Shown here: positions 23,601 through 35,789 of the stretch, one piece after another
Layout of the letters: every line of letters starts with the position of its first letter
How positions within the stretch are numbered: position 1 is the stretch's first letter
Source of the DNA: Ignelater luminosus
Lineage: Eukaryota > Arthropoda > Insecta > Coleoptera > Elateridae
Length of the DNA stretch: 64,000 nt
Direction of reading: 5' to 3'
NCBI GenBank assembly: GCA_011009095.1
Contig: VTPC01090912.1
Location: forward strand, 14,610 to 78,609
Notes under the pieces: model-generated
The model's database searches: none
What the model was told of the DNA's origin: nothing
What the model saw: only the letters and a program-made list of their open reading frames with translations
Made by a program: the position numbers and the translations under genes

Positions 23601-24261
23601 GACTTTAAGCAAATTTATGCCACCTTTTGTTGTCTGGATTTATTTGCTTATATTTCTACTGAATATTCTTGCAAATCTGTAGTGATTCTTGTACAGATTT
23701 TTTATTTTTCACAATTGATTTTCAACGAACTCCGAAGGAGTCGTTACTGAATTTGTGAAGTCTGTCTGTCTGTATGTATGTCTGTCCGCATTTTTTTGTC
23801 AAATTTTGAAATTTTGACTTCAGATTTGGATTCTACATTAAAAACTAAAGACAACGTGGTATCTTCGTTTTTTGATATCACCTCGGGAACATGGTCAAAA
23901 TTGCCGCCAAAATTTGAAAAAAGTAACAAAACGGGAGTTCGTTGTGATTATGCTTTGTATTCCCGGATGTTTTTATTTATATTTTTTATTATTTAAATGT
24001 CTTTAATTAAAGTTCATTGTATGAAATAGGTAAGTACTTATTTTTTTATAAATTTTGAAATTCTATTGGATTGGAATTTAATTTACGTTTTAACTGATAT
24101 ATTATTTTTTATTGTAATTGTAACTTCCTTCTCATTCTCAAGGCCACCTTTTGAGTTTAGCGGGCTAAAACAAAAAAAGTCTTAATTTAAAGTAAATAAG
24201 TATTAGTGTAACGCAAGGTTGCATTACATAGAAACGCACTGCAGGTGTATACAATTAAACA
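20621..24261. other. Intergenic, no gene seen
   Basis: About 3.6 kb without a supported gene. It includes one isolated transposon-like terminus (TATATAGGGTGTTC at about 20995), a somewhat G+C-richer stretch at 22400-23060 of unknown nature, and at 23725-23960 a block with a TCTG/TATG microsatellite followed by coding-like sequence on both strands that resembles dispersed repeat DNA. Confidence 0.35.
23756..23790 (+). repeat. TCTG/TATG tetranucleotide microsatellite
   Basis: Consecutive TCTG units followed by TATG units and TCTG again. It abuts a CTCC-GAA-GGAG palindrome at about 23733. Confidence 0.8.
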
Positions 24262-24450
24262 CACTATCTAATTCCACAGATAACTTGATTTCAAGTTGTA
24301 TTCTGACACGTGTTTCGATATAGTAGTATTTATATCTTAATTATAGGAAATGTAAAAGTAAATGGACAAGATTCTGATGTGATATATTATTATTGAGAAA
24401 CACGTATCAGGATATAATTTAAACAAAGTTGCCTGTGGAATTGAATAGTG
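24262..24450. mobile_element. Small palindromic MITE-like element
   Basis: The left arm begins CACTATCTAATTCCACAG and the right arm ends as the complement of CACTATTCAATTCCACAG. The arms extend about 60 bases inward with landmarks ACACGTGTTTC (left, about 24306) and its counterpart near 24400. There is no coding capacity and no clear target duplication. Confidence 0.6.
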
Positions 24451-24689
24451 TTTTTAGCTTATTGTATATAAATTATTAAATTACACTTAAAAGAAAATTT
24501 CTTTAGAAAGTATCTATTATATCATACGCATTTATACTTTATAGTTTTCTCAGTTAGTTTTATTTTAAATTTGACACCTGAGAGACCTGTTTCACAATGT
24601 TTACTAGAAAATTATGAATGGTTTTTCAATTTTATTAGTAAATCGTCAAATATTCTTGCAGCCTCTGGCAATTTAGTTCTACATTCTTC

Positions 24690-27360
24690 TTCTTGAAGTG
24701 CTTATCCTCTATGAATGTTGGCGATCATGTTGGCCCATATTATTTTATTGACAGCGCTCGGAAGAGGTCTGTTGTTGTCACACTGCGGTCCATTGCTGAA
24801 GGTTTTTAAGCCCCGGTCTTCTTTTTCCCTCGCTCTTTCCTTGCAGTATCACTTGTAGTATTCGATACTTATCGCTATTCCGCTTAATGTGTCCGAAGTA
24901 TGCCAGCTTTCTTTCCTTCACAGTATTTATAATTACCGGTTTTTTTGGAGACGTTGAATCACTATCATTAGTTACGTGTTGTATCCAGGATATTCTCAGC
25001 GTACGACGATAACACCACATCTTGCTTGTAGTCGCTGCTAGAGGCGTCAGTAAGTATTCATGCCTCCGCACCATACAAAAGAACGGAGAACACGTAACAG
25101 TTGAGAAGTTATGTTCAAATTCAGATTGCATAGTACTTTCTTAAGATGGTTGAATGCCCCTTTTGCTTTTTCAGTTCTGCACTTGATCTTATGTGAGTGG
25201 TCTATGATGTTACATACCAAGTATGTTATTTTGTCAGTTCTCATTGCCTTGAACTGTGTGTTGATACCTTGATTTTTACTTATGATCATAACAAGTGTCT
25301 TTTTGCTATTAAGTTTCATTTCATAGTTCTTACTGACGTTAACAATTCGATTTATAAGTCTTTGCAACCCCTCGGCACTATCAGCAACAAGTACGGTGTC
25401 GTCAGCATATCTCAGGGTATTTATTACCTCACCGTTGATGCTTATTCTGTCTTCTGTTCTTTCTAAAGCCTCTTGAAATAGTTGTTCTGAATACGCGTTA
25501 AACAACAGGGGAGAGAGTATGCAACCCTGCCTTACTTCTTTTTGTATTAGAGATCCATCGGACAGCTGATTGTCCACGCGGACTATTGCTCGCTGTTTTT
25601 TTTTGTAGAGATTAGATATTATTCTTATATCTCTGTCGTCAATATTTGAGTTTGGTAGAGTTTCAATCAGCTTCTCGTGTAGTACTCTGTCAAAGGCCTT
25701 TTCAAAGTCTATGAAAGAGGCACAGACATCGGCGTTGACATCTCTCGCTCTTTGTATTAATACTTGGATGCTAAAGAGCGCTTCTCTTGTACCAAGACCG
25801 TTGCGAAACCCAAACTGCCCTCTTAACCTTCCTATAATATGCGTGCATGGATTATGTTCAACTCTGCGCTCTTCACGTTTCTTGGCGTTTGGCTTTTTTG
25901 GTGACGAAATAAACACAAGGGTACCAAGTCTTCCAATAATCTCAAACTTCAGCGTGTATTTCATCTAATCCAGGTAATTTATTATGTTTCAAGCGATTTA
26001 TTGTAGTTGTTACTTCTTTTCTTGTTATATCCGGTACACTTTCAGCTTGTTCGTATATTTCTACTTGGTAGTTTTGCTCACTGAAGAGTTCTTCCATACA
26101 TTCCTTCCATCTGTTTAATTTCTTTCGTATCGAATAATATGTTGTGTTTGTCAAATATTGTACCGGACTGTCTTGTTTTATATATATCCCTACCGTTTAT
26201 TTTATTTATTTTTTTTTGTAAAGATTAAATATGTCACGATTTTTTTCTAAGATTTCGATTTTTAGACATTTTTCTACTAGCTGGCTATTTTTATTTCTTT
26301 GAGAAGTTGTTTGTAATATTTGCTATTGTTCTCCATGTCCCTGTTCTTATATTTTCTTCTTTGTTCCACGAGTTTCAAAATGTGCTCTGTCATCCAAGGT
26401 TTTCTTCTTCCTTCTCTTTCTTTCTTGAGGTTATTCCTTGTTGCTGTTACGAGAATATTTTTCACTTCATTCCACATTGCATCAATATCATAGTTGTATT
26501 GTGGAATTTCATCAAGTTTTATGCTTATTTCCTCCTGCATCTTGTTCTTTGTGTCATCCTGTTTTAGTTTCTGTGTGTCAACTTTTATGTTATTTCAGAA
26601 CTTTTTTCGTGCGCAGTTTAATTTCTGTCAGCAGTAAAACGTGAACAGGGCGTATTCAGGCCCAGGATAGGTCTTTGTCGAGGTGATTGCATTACGGTAC
26701 CTTTTATTTATTAAAATATAATTAATTTGATCTTTAGCTATTCGTTGTGGGCTATCTACTGGGGTTCTCCACGTATATAACCGTCTATTTGGTAATTTAA
26801 ATTGAGTGTTCATGATTGCATTGTCTGTTCCCTGGCAGAATTTAATCAGACGGTCACCTCTATCATTTCGTGTGCCAAGTCCATATTCTCCTATTATACT
26901 TTTAGCTGCACCCTTTCCCACTTGTGTGTTAAAGTCGCCCATAATTATAATCACTTCTTTTTTTGTAGTCTTTAATGCATTATTAAGTTCTTCATAAAAG
27001 TGTTCAATTTCTTCTTCTTTGCATTCTGATGTGAGTGCATATACTTGTATGATGTTCAGATTGGTTGGGTGTGCACTGATTTCAATAACGCCACTCTGTC
27101 TGACATTGGGAGAAGACTAATAACGGCATCAGCTATGTTCTTTCTGAGGACCACCGCAATATCGTTTCTCTTTTTTTGTTGTAATATCGCCCGAATAGTA
27201 TATATAGTGTTTATCGGATACGATTCTTCCATTATTAGGCCATTTGGTCTGGCTGCAGCCCAGTATATCTATATGAAGCCTTTTCATTTCCTTTATGATG
27301 TTGGTTGTTTTTCCTGATTGGTACATACTTTGTACATTCCATGGCCGTTTCTAAGTTTGT
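24690..27360 (-). pseudogene. RTE-clade LINE, nearly complete ORF2, degenerate
   Basis: Reading leftwards from 27360: an endonuclease start (WNVQSMYQSGKTTNIIKEM, ILGCSQTKW), IIIMGDFNTQVGKG at about 26945, TWRTP...DQINYILINKR at about 26700, and a Lys/Arg-rich linker (26540-26270). Then come a long RT stretch (25964-25047: FDRVLHEKLIE, GCILSPLLFNAY, LRYADDTVLVADSAEGLQ intact) and the C-terminal region (LAYFGHIKRNSDKYRILQ, LQGKSEGKRRPG). The RT catalytic YADD is preserved over a 305-codon open frame, so this copy is better preserved than the one at 1.6 kb. Frame breaks near 26640, 26250 and 25960 still inactivate it. The product would nick target DNA and reverse-transcribe its own RNA in the nucleus. 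Confidence 0.85.
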
Positions 27361-27821
27361 ACTAGCCATAATGATTCTTCATTTTATATTACAAGCTCAA
27401 ATAGCAATTTCTTTGTTGAAACTGAACTTGTGAAGTTACTTTATAATAATAATAATAGTTTTTGAGCTCAACAGTTTCCCCTACTTACAGAGCTATAGAA
27501 CGTAGCACAATCACATTATTTTATAAAATACGTAAGTATTATTTATAAATTGCATATAGTAATAACATTATAAAAAATTGTAAATAACACCAAAAGTGTA
27601 CCGATGTAATTTGAAATGAAAAGAGAAAAAGTGGTAATGATAAATGATAAGTTAAAAGAATCATACATAAAGTCTATATTTTTAAAATGCCGAATTAATA
27701 GTAGAATGAACTACTGAATTAAATGGTATGTGAGGGCAACATAAAAATATAATTTTAATGTTACATTATGTATGAGTTTCAATTGTTTCAAGATCTTTGT
27801 TTTAGTTTTTTTTTTAACATT

Positions 27822-27990
27822 CCCAGACAGCCAAAGTTTACTACTTTTTACAGCAATGTTACTATTTGTTAACTATTATTTTACATTCATACCGTTCTAT
27901 TACTTCTCTTTAACTATTTTTAAGGCATTTTTGGGTCAGGTAACTATGTAGTAACGTTTTGGTTGGTATGAAGCCATAACTAAACTTTCC
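27822..27990. repeat. Solo left-end copy of a CCCAGACAGC-ended element
   Basis: Starts CCCAGACAGCCAAAGTTTAC and is a diverged direct copy of the first ~120 bases of the element beginning at 28620. No matching right end is seen before that element. Confidence 0.6.
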
Positions 27991-28619
27991 TATGTTCTTT
28001 AGTAGTCAGATAACCGTCAACTTACTATAAGTTGACTTGTTAGAGGAACCGAAAAGGTGCACTATCTGATTGTCCCTTTGCAGTAATATTAACATATTAA
28101 AGCTTACTTTTAGAACAGAATACGTCATATTACAATAAAACAACTATTTGTAGTAACTCTACTGCTTGCTGATTATTTTCTGTTACTCCCAACAACAACA
28201 AATTAATTATTAACATATAATATAATAATTTATAATATAGAAATTTCCAATATGCAAAAACCTTCTTAAATCAGAATTCCTTCAAATTATATATATAAAT
28301 GAAATTAAGAATAATTAAAGTTTTTACTGCAATATTTAACTTCCCACAGAACAAATTAAAACATTTATTATTATACTCTATGTAAGTCTTGTCGTTTCTT
28401 GTTTACTTTAACTATGAATTAATATTTTAATTAAATTAATAAACATAAAAATTATAGTTGTTTAGACAAAAATTTAAGGTATTTAGGTTAAATCGGTCTT
28501 CAGAAGGGACGCGCAGCAGGTACCCGGTGTTTTGGTGGCAGTGGTCGACCGTTCGCCCAGTAAAGAGACCAAAAGTTGTGTAGAATTTCAATAAACCACA
28601 TTCTTATATTAAATTTTAT

Positions 28620-29682
28620 CCCAGACAGCAAAAGTTTACTACCTTTTACAATAATATAACGTTTTGTTAATTATAATTATACATCCATACTGTTGGATTA
28701 CTTTCCATTAACTATTTTAAGGCATCTTTGGATTAATTAATAAAATAACATTTTATGGTAACATTCCTATTTTTTGACTATTTATTTGCTGCTGCCACCA
28801 AAGGTAAGTTTTCTAGCACAAATCTAGCCCTGGGCGACAACGAAATCTAATAATAATATAAAATAAAAACAATTATTATTGCAAATCATTATTCACAAGA
28901 AATAGTTAAGAATATAAATACAAAAATTTTGTGGTTGTTGCAAAAACTGCCTTAAAGTATGTACAAAAGAAATTGTTAACAATGGCTGTGAGAAATTGTG
29001 CATAATAATTCCAACAACCTGTTTCAAAGTTCTAGTGACGATATAAAATAAATATATTCAATGCGTATTCACAAAAGCGTCTACAGCTTGTTAGCGCAGT
29101 TGGTCAGCAGGACAACTTACAAACCAGGTGTCTACAACAACTCAGGTTCAAATCCCGGTGGCAGAAGCAGACAAAGCTATTAAATAAAAAAAATGTCAGG
29201 CAACCCTCATTCCACCTGAACATGGAGACATTCCAACCCCCCAAAAAGCAATAAAAATAATAGAATGATCTGAAACGAATTAGTTGAAAATATTTTTAAT
29301 TTTGTTTTACTTTTTGGATTTCTAGAGATTTGCAGTAACAGTAATTAATTTATAATAAAAATAATTTATGTAGTTTCATCACCGGTTTATCGTCAGCACC
29401 CGTACGGCATCGGCAGCAGCAACGTAACTAAGTAGTAACTATATATTAAAGATGTAGAAAATGCAACGTAACTTTCGATTGCTCGGAAGATTACTAGGCT
29501 TAGTGACATTCCCACAGATAGTTATCCAAACGTAATCTAAAAGTAACTCTACAGTTACAAAAACCGGGACATTCTTAACCAATAGTTAACTTATAGTTAC
29601 CTTTTATTTTACTATTGCTTTACATCGTTTACTTTACACAGTTACTATGTTGTTACGAAATAGTAAAGTTTTGCTGTCTGGG
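28620..29682. mobile_element. CCC...GGG-ended inverted-repeat element flanked by TTAT, with a nested SINE
   Basis: The left end reads CCCAGACAGCAAAAGTTTAC and the right end complements to CCCAGACAGCAAAACTTTAC. Four bases TTAT stand on both outer sides (28616-28619 and 29683-29686). CCC/GGG ends with a TTAA-like tetranucleotide duplication are piggyBac features, and a piggyBac transposase pseudogene lies 400 bp away. No transposase is encoded inside. A tRNA-derived SINE (29087-29262) is inserted within it. The piggyBac assignment is an inference: TTAT differs from the canonical TTAA. Confidence 0.55.
29087..29262 (+). repeat. tRNA-derived SINE
   Basis: A box TAGCGCAGTTGG at 29092-29103 and B box GGTTCAAATCC at 29145-29155 have the spacing of an internal RNA polymerase III promoter. 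The tRNA-like head does not fold as a full tRNA gene, is followed by an unrelated body (ATTCCACCTGAACATGGAG), and ends in an A-rich tail (AAAAAGCAATAAAAATAA). Such SINEs are transcribed by Pol III and retrotransposed by LINE enzymes. The partner LINE here is unknown. Confidence 0.75.
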
Positions 29683-29978
29683 TTATACGTTACAATTTGG
29701 CGACGAAGATGAGACTCAATTCAATTTGTATTTTGGTATAGTAGTCGGGCAGAAGTTACACCAACATTATCTTTGTACTTCTTCACAATATTTAGTTTTT
29801 TATGGGAATTGATTGCTGATTACTGTAGACTTGTTTGGAACACCTTATAGTAAATGTGAAAGAAAGAACTTACACGACTATTTCCTCAGATCAATGGTAC
29901 TCGTGAAGACGTATTAAGTCGCCCTCTATCAAATTACCTAAGTTCTCGGGTGACTACCAAGAGCGATTGTAGTTTAAA

Positions 29979-30062
29979 GCAGTGGTTCTTGAACTTTTCC
30001 AAAATTTAGGGTGGACCATAGAATATGTCTTGCGACACTGCAAACATAATTTGATGGGTCAC
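29979..30062 (+). repeat. hAT-like terminal sequence
   Basis: CAGTGGTTCTTGAACTTTTC closely follows the CAGTGGTTCTcAAaCTTTT-type termini of MER5/Charlie-like hAT elements. It sits where the 3' end of the piggyBac pseudogene is missing. No second end was found. Confidence 0.35.
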
Positions 30063-30072
30063 TTTTTTATTA

Positions 30073-31236
30073 CTATTCATAAACTCTATCGTCCTTCCAC
30101 TTCACGAACAGCAATTGATCTTTTTTATATTGAAACTCAAAATACCACCGATCCTTCTTCTTTATCTCCTTTTCACTGGGCAGCGGACATTTTTTTGTGA
30201 GATTGTCTCTTACGGTTCCAGTAGCTCTCCAGCATAAGTTTTTCAAGGTACTACGTAAAAGAAAACTTGTGAAATAGTTATCAAAGAAAACTATATGGGC
30301 AGATGCTTCAAGTAATTCAAGAACTACCTGGGAATTTAAAGGCAAAAGCAGAATCCTGTAGAAGAGCGAAGCATCCAATCTTTGTAACCAAATCGAACCG
30401 ACTTTTCCCTAATAAATTGCTTAGAGAAATGGTGACCATAATACTCATAGTTTCGTCTATTGACAGTTTTTTATGCAACACCCTCCATTGCAAAGAATTT
30501 TGTTTCGCTTGTGCATGAGAGGATGCAGCTTGATGTGGAAATACTTTTCCATTTCTTGGTATCTGTTCTGGCTCATAGAATTGGAAACAATTGAAACACT
30601 TACGTCCTCGTTTGCACAATATAGTTTCTCTCTTGGTAGCCGATGATATCCCGAAAACAATAAAATGGTAATAAAAACCTTTAATTCTTCTTCTGTAACA
30701 GTAAATGCATGGCAGTTTTTGTCAGCAGCATAGCTTTTTGTTTCTTGTGCTAGATGTTTTATTATGTCGTCGTCAAACAGCTTCTCAAATAGTTCAACCG
30801 GACTCAATCCCTCTAATTCCGACTTTACTTGTTTCTCTCGCTCTAAATAGCTAGTGCTTTAGTTCATGCTTATGTTCATCATCTGGTTTGTCCATACAGG
30901 TTCTTTATCTAGAGTTCGTCGCTTTTTATTTTTAGGAATGTCTCTACCAATGTTATATAATGTTGCCAAGGGAATATCATCTAATGGAAATAATTTGACT
31001 TCTCCGGGTATGTCAAGTGGAAGGCTAGCGGTCTGTAGATCCTCCTGTTTAATTTCTTCTGCATCCATTTGATAGTCCGTGTCCGGTGGAATAATAGCAA
31101 TTTCCAATTTTGTCTTGAATGTCGTCTGTAGCAACACCAAGATACTTATACCTTTTTCCATAAAACAAACTTGAATTTCTGGTTCAGGATTTATTGTACC
31201 TTCTGTAAGTACCAAAAGCAAAAAGTTCGAGAACAT
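30073..31236 (-). pseudogene. piggyBac transposase (PGBD-like), truncated and frameshifted
   Basis: From 31236 leftwards: an acidic N-terminal region (EEIKQEDLQTASLPLD), LSPVELFEKLFDDDII at about 30810, LKVFITILLFSGYHRLPR, then after a frameshift near 30505 the SIDETM segment (first catalytic Asp). Another frame change leads to AHIVFFDNYFTSF (second Asp), GTVRDNLTKKCPLPS and LLFVKWKDDRVYE (third Asp region). The order is that of the piggyBac DDD transposase domain, which cuts at TTAA sites. At least two frameshifts and a stop at 30859 break it, and everything after KWKDDR, including the Cys-rich C-terminus, is absent. Confidence 0.85.
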
Positions 31237-31239
31237 CTA

Positions 31240-31660
31240 CATAAAACGGTTCAAGTGATTTTGGTTATACGCAGAATTGGCTATCTAAGGTAATACAACA
31301 TAAGTACGTTCCTGTCTAACACTCACAAAGAAATAGTTACAGACATTTTGCAGTCTCGGGTTATAAAATCGCAATAAACTGGCAGTACAGAAAGGCGCTA
31401 AATATATACATACTACTAGTCACAATTTTAGGTTATACCAAGAAAGCAACTGAAGGTAGTGCAGCACACTACATTAGCTCAAGAGAAAAAAGTATCGCAT
31501 TGTTGACTAAATATGTAAAACTGACAACAGATGTCACATAATAAAAATTCTTAGATTATGTACCTAAATCAGTATAGAAGGCAAAAATGGGTTTTAATGT
31601 AGAATGAGGAAGATTAAATGAAGTCCAAGTCTGCGGCGGCCAATTTTGTTTCAAGACGTA
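31240..31660. other. Intergenic, nothing recognised
   Basis: A+T-rich sequence separating the piggyBac pseudogene from the tandem repeat. No gene seen. Confidence 0.35.
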
Positions 31661-31663
31661 ATA

Positions 31664-31945
31664 GGCAACTTGTGCTGGTCCAAGGTTTGAGCTTTGCTCT
31701 CCAATAATCTTATTACACAAGTAAATACAAACACGGACCAGGCTACTCTTTCAAACAGGCCACCTGCGGTGGCCCAAGGTCAGGCTTCGTCTCCCATTAG
31801 TCTTTCTGAGAAAAACAAATAAAGCCCGGGCCAGGATGCGCCTTCACCAGGCCACCTGTTGTGGCCCAAGGTTGGTCTTCGTTATTCCGCTTTCTTTAGA
31901 GAGCTAAACAAGCAATATGGATCGGGCTGTGCCCTTCCACGCTTG
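31664..31945. repeat. Three-copy, ~93-bp tandem repeat with internal palindrome
   Basis: Copies start at 31664, 31758 and 31850 (periods 94 and 92). Each begins with a palindromic core, perfect in copy 2 (GGCCACC-TGC-GGTGGCC), followed by CAAGGTT.G.CTTCG and later CCGG.CCAGG-like sequence. G+C is well above the flanks. Copies 2 and 3 are most alike and copy 1 is the most diverged. Confidence 0.8.
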
Positions 31946-32319
31946 TTTCATATTCTGAAACCAGCTCTGATTATTCCTTTGAGGGATGGTAATAGTAGCC
32001 GGATGTCTTATTAGGGGCCATTACTCTGCATTCAGAAAAGTTTCAGAGTATTTGAATTTCTGATTTCTGACCGCTCTTTTATTAAATGACTAAAAAACAA
32101 AAGTTTGGAAAATTTAACTAAACCTGTGTTACTGTTTATTAGTTACTTCTTATAAGTGAGCATCCCGAACACTGTGCTCTCCATAAACGCGTGTCCAACT
32201 CCCTATTTCAAAAGTAAAAAATACTGGAAAACTACGTTCAAAAAAATCTGTTTTTTGATGATCTTGAACAATCTTTAGTTCTTGAGATTTGGAACATTCT
32301 ATAACTTCAAATTATCTGC
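31946..32319. other. Intergenic, nothing recognised
   Basis: A+T-rich, no gene. Probably includes the 3' flank of the Jockey fragment. Confidence 0.3.
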
Positions 32320-33740
32320 AAAAACTACTTTTTTGAGACAATGATGTCAATAAATGTTAAGTTGGCCACTACAATGGTGTTTATTTTGGAAAGCATTTCT
32401 GGACAATTACTGCTGTTGTGGATTAAACAATACGTAAACATCGAGTTTTTAAATCTACACAATAAATCATTGTGACGTTGAAATTTTTGTATTTCGGTAA
32501 CATATAAGCATATAAAAGATCTCAGAGTAAAGCACAATTTGGATCTCACAAATGTGTTATATACAGTAAGAAAAGTGCCTGTTTGATAAAATTTCTTGGT
32601 GTTTCTTGTAAGAAAACCAAGATCTTTAGTGGCATCTGGTACAAGATGATTTATATGAAATCCAAACTCGAATTTGATATCAAAGTATAAACCAAGATCT
32701 CTAATCTCAGTACAACACTAAAACACACAATTATTAACAGAATAATTGAACTGAACTGGAATGGTTTTACGATGTTAAGATAGTACTACTTTGCATTTAG
32801 AGAGAGATTGTTTTCCTGGCACCACAAAGATACTACAGCTGAATCTCGTTGTAGTGACTCACAATCGTGTAGGGTAGTTACTTACATCAGAACACATTTT
32901 GAAATCATCGGCATACAGCAAGAGTGGCAATCAATATTATCTTCGGCAGGTCGTTTATAAATAATACAAAAAGTAATGGTCCGAAGTTGGAACCCTACTG
33001 AACTCCAAGACTATAAAACTATCTGACTTATGTTACGTTGTAAAATAATTAAATAGAATTATAAAAAATATCTGATTGTCGTAATCGACGTATTGTATCC
33101 TCTCGAGAAAATATGACCAAGATAATGCTATAAGCATGTTATATTAGCCCAAGATGAGTGGTTTAATTTGTCAAAGGCTTTACTCAGATCCAATATACAC
33201 GCAGACAGTCGACCCAGCTACCTCTATGTAATATTTCAGCTGCAAAACAAGTTGAATTTGTAGCAGTCGAGCATTTACTTAAATTAAAGAAGACGCAATA
33301 CTCAAGGCACAATGGGAGTTATCCTCCTCTAGTAATGGTACGGAATCATGCATAGCAAAGCAAAAACTATGAGAGAAGATTAGGTTAGAAGAAATCAGAT
33401 AGATCTATATCATATTTTAACTTTGGAATTCATTCACATACTTTATAAGATTAGGAAATCAAAAGATAATTCATACTGTGTGACTTGGTGGAATATACAA
33501 AACAAGAAACAAAGTAGAGAAATACTCAGAACACAATTTGCAACAGCTAATATCAATCATTCTTATACCAATTAAAACTAAATAAAATTAACATTAAGAT
33601 TTGTGTATGTGCGGTATACCGAGTAAGGATTGCCAAGAAGTTTTGAAGAAACAATGGAATTTGTTAACCAAGTCTCAGTCAGACAGATAATATCAAAGTC
33701 AAAGCAATTGTACTAAGTAATAATTCATAAATCTTTGTAT
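32320..33740 (-). pseudogene. Jockey-clade LINE fragment (endonuclease start plus reverse transcriptase)
   Basis: From 33720 leftwards: DFDIICLTETWLTNSIVSS (Jockey-type endonuclease, about 33700-33640), then poorly preserved sequence, LDLSKAFDKLNH at about 33190, GSNFGPLLFVLFINDLPKI at about 32985, an intact LLYADDFKMCSD box at about 32920, CESLQRD, LWCQENNLSLN at about 32800, and the C-terminal stretch (RSKLCF...FQRHNDLLCRF, 32549-32325). Several frameshifts and stops. The part between the endonuclease start and the RT is largely missing. This is a different clade from the RTE copies (LTETWL and GPLLF.LFINDLP are Jockey-like). Confidence 0.75.
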
Positions 33741-35725
33741 TAAAACCTCAGTATTAAGGTGCTTTTAATCTAGACATGATTTAATCGTAAACGTAGCGTT
33801 TTCCTTTATCCCAAGTTACCTTTTCAATGATTGTATAACTCTGAGTAATGGATCTGGTAAAATCTTCCAATCTTTGCATGCCACAATAAGATTAGAAAGT
33901 TTTATAATAGACTGAAAAATATCCAGTTTGCTTATAAGAAATGAGTCAGTATCAAGAAGCAATTTGAGCATTTACAGACGTTGAATGGTACTTATGATTT
34001 TCTTTGGGCTCCGGTTTGCTAGCAATACAACTATAGCTAAAAGTAGATAACCGTAGTAACGTATAAGAAAAACATATTTACATAAGTAATAATAAAATAT
34101 TGATAATTAATTATTATTGGCATAATAACAATAGTAATGGCAATAATTCAATATGATTTATATAATAAAAAAAATTGCAATAAACATTTTACATTCACCG
34201 TTAATAAATTATAATGCTACTAGATAAACATGTTACTTTAACAGTTTAACGTTCATTGTCAAAGAATACGTTTCACATAAGCGTAAGTTTCCCCTATTAA
34301 CCATATATAGATAAAATTACACTTCATGAATTTTAACTTGACATGGAAAGTCGTTAGAATAATATATGACGGTAATAGTTGTTATTAACAACGCTGCAAC
34401 ATAAATTCTACCATTGGTATGGAATAATATCGAATAAAAGTATTCCTTGAAAGGAATGGAAGGGAATGGAAGAGAGAATTCTTTTTAAATTTAACAGCAC
34501 ACATACACACTCCCCTGCAATAATTTAAGCTTGAGAGAAGAAAAAATATATAAAAGTATTCGAATGTATGTGATATACGTTGTATATGTGTGTACGATTT
34601 CATGTCGATTATTTCTCAGTACGCCGGTAGTAAATCAGTGAGTTGTCAGTATCTAACAATAGCAGCGCCAACAATGCGAGACAAACATTGCAAATCATAA
34701 ACAGACAATTATTACAAGTTGCATTTTACCATTTACCACCATGGGTTGCTCTTTAAATGCACATGTTCACACCAACGGCTACTAACAACCGAGAAAACTA
34801 GTATTTAAGTAGTTGTACTCGACACCTCGTATGGAATTATCTGTAGTGCAGACAATTAGAAGATCTATACTTTCGAACCTCATTTTATATGCATTTGCAC
34901 GTTAGAATTCCAATAACCAAAAATTACAGTGTCTGCGAGCTTCAAGGCTATAGATTAAAGAAAGGAGGCGTTGTTTCGCACGCAAGAGTTAATTTTACCC
35001 CTGGCGTTTCTTAAGAAAAACAAAAACGAAAAAAGTTAAATACAACGCCCTCTGAATGACGTTTACAAATTAAATATGGTAGGCGGAAAAAGACTTCTTC
35101 AACTTTAAGAAGTAAGTACCCACGTACATCTTAACTTGATCTGTAACTGTACCTTAATAATTAATTTGGTAAATACCATTTAAAAATCTAACATAAAGAG
35201 GAAATTATTTTGAAATTGGTTTATTCAGTTTAAGGTTTCTAAAAAAAGATGTCATGGTTGATCAGAGTGAGAACTTTACAAATTCAATTTAGTTAAATCA
35301 GAATTAGTGTGAAATAACCTTTTTATATGTTGCGGTTGGTCACGTTCTATTGAAGAGTATTGTTCATTTGTATTGTTAGAATTTCTTCAAAATTTAGTTA
35401 TTTATTTTTGAATGTCGCGGAAATGATTTTTAACCAATACCATACAATGTAGGTTTGAAATAACCTCTGCTTTGTCTAATGATCTTTTCAAATTGAACAT
35501 TTATTTTTAACTCACAATTAGTAATGCCTGTCTTCTTTAAGTTTATTTTACAATAGTTGATCTTTGCTTCAAACCAGACGTAAAATATTACAAAATTTTT
35601 GAAAGAATCTTTTCTAATAGAATTTCAAATTGAGGAAGTTTGCATAAATATTCTGTTACCAGTGAGATTCTGTAAAAGAAATCTAATTCAACTAGTTGGA
35701 AGATGGGCAGGTAGTACATATATGG
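33741..35725. other. Intergenic, no gene seen
   Basis: About 2 kb without supported genes. Short GGAATGGAA-type repeats occur at 34445-34475. The first ~250 bases may contain an unrecognisable Jockey first-ORF remnant. Confidence 0.35.
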
Positions 35726-35789
35726 TATGTGTAACTTTTTTTTTCTAGCAACTCATTCCTATTCAATATTGTCCGATCATAGTAACCCA

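Noticed and set aside
29087-29160. A genuine tRNA gene
   Set aside because: A and B boxes are present, but the flanks do not form an acceptor stem and the sequence continues into a SINE body with an A-rich tail.
31664-31945. CRISPR-like repeat
   Set aside because: Three adjoining ~93-bp units without spacers in a eukaryotic context. It is an ordinary tandem repeat.
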